Part shown: positions 63,185-64,000 of the stretch, one piece after another
How positions within the stretch are numbered: position 1 is the first letter of the stretch
Layout: each line of letters starts with the position of its first letter
Source: Pomacea canaliculata
Lineage: Eukaryota; Mollusca; Gastropoda; Architaenioglossa; Ampullariidae
NCBI RefSeq assembly: GCF_003073045.1
Contig: NC_037593.1
Span: forward strand, 4,765,525 to 4,829,524
DNA: 64,000 nt
Reading direction: 5' to 3'
Translations under genes and position numbers: made by a program
Notes under the pieces: model-generated
Told to the model about the DNA's origin: nothing
Seen by the model: the letters and a program-made list of their open reading frames with translations, nothing else
Databases searched by the model: none

Positions 63185-63560
63185 AACAGTCGCCTTCTCG
63201 TACCCTTTCCACCTCCGAAATATCTTTTGTCACTCATCTTAATGAAGCAACGGTCTCTTTGAATTGGTCTTTTTCCCTTCGATAGCTTATGTCCTACAAT
63301 GGTTTTACGTGAATTTTGTTTAGCGAGTTCCCGTTGTGCACGGCTGCTGGCTGCATTGCTGTCCTGTGTGACAATTCACGACCTCCATGATTTGTAAGTT
63401 CTTGGTGGATGAAGTCTAGCCGAGATGACAACTGTCCCATGGCGATAAATGTTGGTATCTGCCGATTGTTTGGTTGTGTTCGCTTTCGCGCCCACAGAAT
63501 GAAAGTCCATCTCAACAACGTAAGATCATGTCGTGTAGCTAACACAAATGTGCAGCGTTC
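63185..63560 (-). repeat. Second copy of the gag-like remnant
   Basis: Two blocks match 56455-56790. GTCGCCTTCTCGTACCCTTT (63189-63208) is identical to 56714-56733. A second block around 63322-63365 (TTTAGCGAGTTCC, ACGGCTGCTGG, TGCATTG) matches 56634-56675. The order of the two blocks is rearranged or broken by the Rex1 junction. The minus strand shows AMQPAAVHNGNSLNKI against TMHPAAVDHRNSLKHV in the other copy. Confidence 0.5.
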
Positions 63561-63569
63561 ACAGAGCTG

Positions 63570-64000
63570 GTTTTGCCTATTTTAATTCACTCAAACACAA
63601 ACTATTAAATAGCAACTGAAAACAAAACAACGATCGTTCCAAATAAAAATACAACTTCACGAAGGTCATGAAACATCGTCTACTGCCACTAGCTGGCTGC
63701 TGCACTTACTAAGTAAAAATGTGGACTACCAAAAGCGGGTGCAGCAAGAAGTGGACTAGGTGCTTGAGGGACGAGAATCAAAACACGTCTTGTTTGTAAT
63801 GCAGCACATCCCGCAGTTGTTATTCAGGGTTGCGTTTGATGACTCTTTGGAATCTGCAGGACTCACATTCTAAAGTCACATCACTTGACCATCCGCACTG
63901 GTCGCTGTACCATAAATGTAAGTCACCCTCTTTGCAGTTAGCACACACGGCATAACGTAACAGTTTATTAATTTCCTGCATATTCATGGAGAATTTCTCA
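63570..64000. other. Right edge, no gene recognised
   Basis: No exon or transposon end is clear in the last 430 bases. Confidence 0.4.

Overview
This is a stretch of an animal nuclear genome. Genes are split by spliceosomal introns (GT-AG, one apparent GC-AG), polyadenylation signals are present, intergenic DNA is AT-rich with many microsatellites, and there are non-LTR retrotransposons of the Rex1 and L2/CR1 kinds, tRNA-derived SINEs, a hAT-type MITE and a solo LTR. The gene and repeat mix fits a lophotrochozoan, probably a gastropod mollusc; that assignment is inference. No bacterial operons, CRISPR array or confident structural RNA gene were seen.

Layout. (1) 1.0-8.0 kb, plus strand: a gene for a secreted, very acidic repeat protein, with a TATA-like promoter and 5' UTR exon, a signal-peptide exon, and a long exon carrying 3 x 28-residue and 13 x 17-residue repeats ahead of a furin-like site. 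Two one-base frame breaks both fall in runs of G. (2) 11.3-14.9 kb, plus strand: an unrecognised basic protein in at least six exons, downstream of a cluster of perfect cAMP-response elements. (3) 19.2-24.7 kb, minus strand: a complete 11-exon GLT1D1-like glycosyltransferase of 355 residues. (4) 28.6-29.5 kb, plus strand: a small secreted protein whose exon layout, 19-base 5' leader and coding start match gene 1, so the two are dispersed paralogues. (5) 34.6-42.0 kb, minus strand: a divergent Rab-like small GTPase in three exons, with a Ser-rich insertion at switch I, a degenerate NKxD box and a CAC C-terminus. (6) 48-50.3 kb: a 771-bp solo LTR with a 5-bp target duplication, and a 326-bp hAT-like MITE with an 8-bp target duplication. 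(7) 56.4-63.6 kb, minus strand: a transposon nest in which a defective L2/CR1-type LINE has inserted into the reverse transcriptase region of a Rex1-type LINE, flanked by remains of an LTR element with a tRNA-Pro-like primer binding site.

The genes do not form an obvious pathway. The most distinctive biology is the pair of secreted acidic-repeat paralogues (1 and 4) and the odd Rab-like GTPase (5). Splice models were built by eye from frame, phase and consensus sites. The GLT1D1 and Rab-like models are supported by phase agreement at every junction and by family alignment; the others are less certain.
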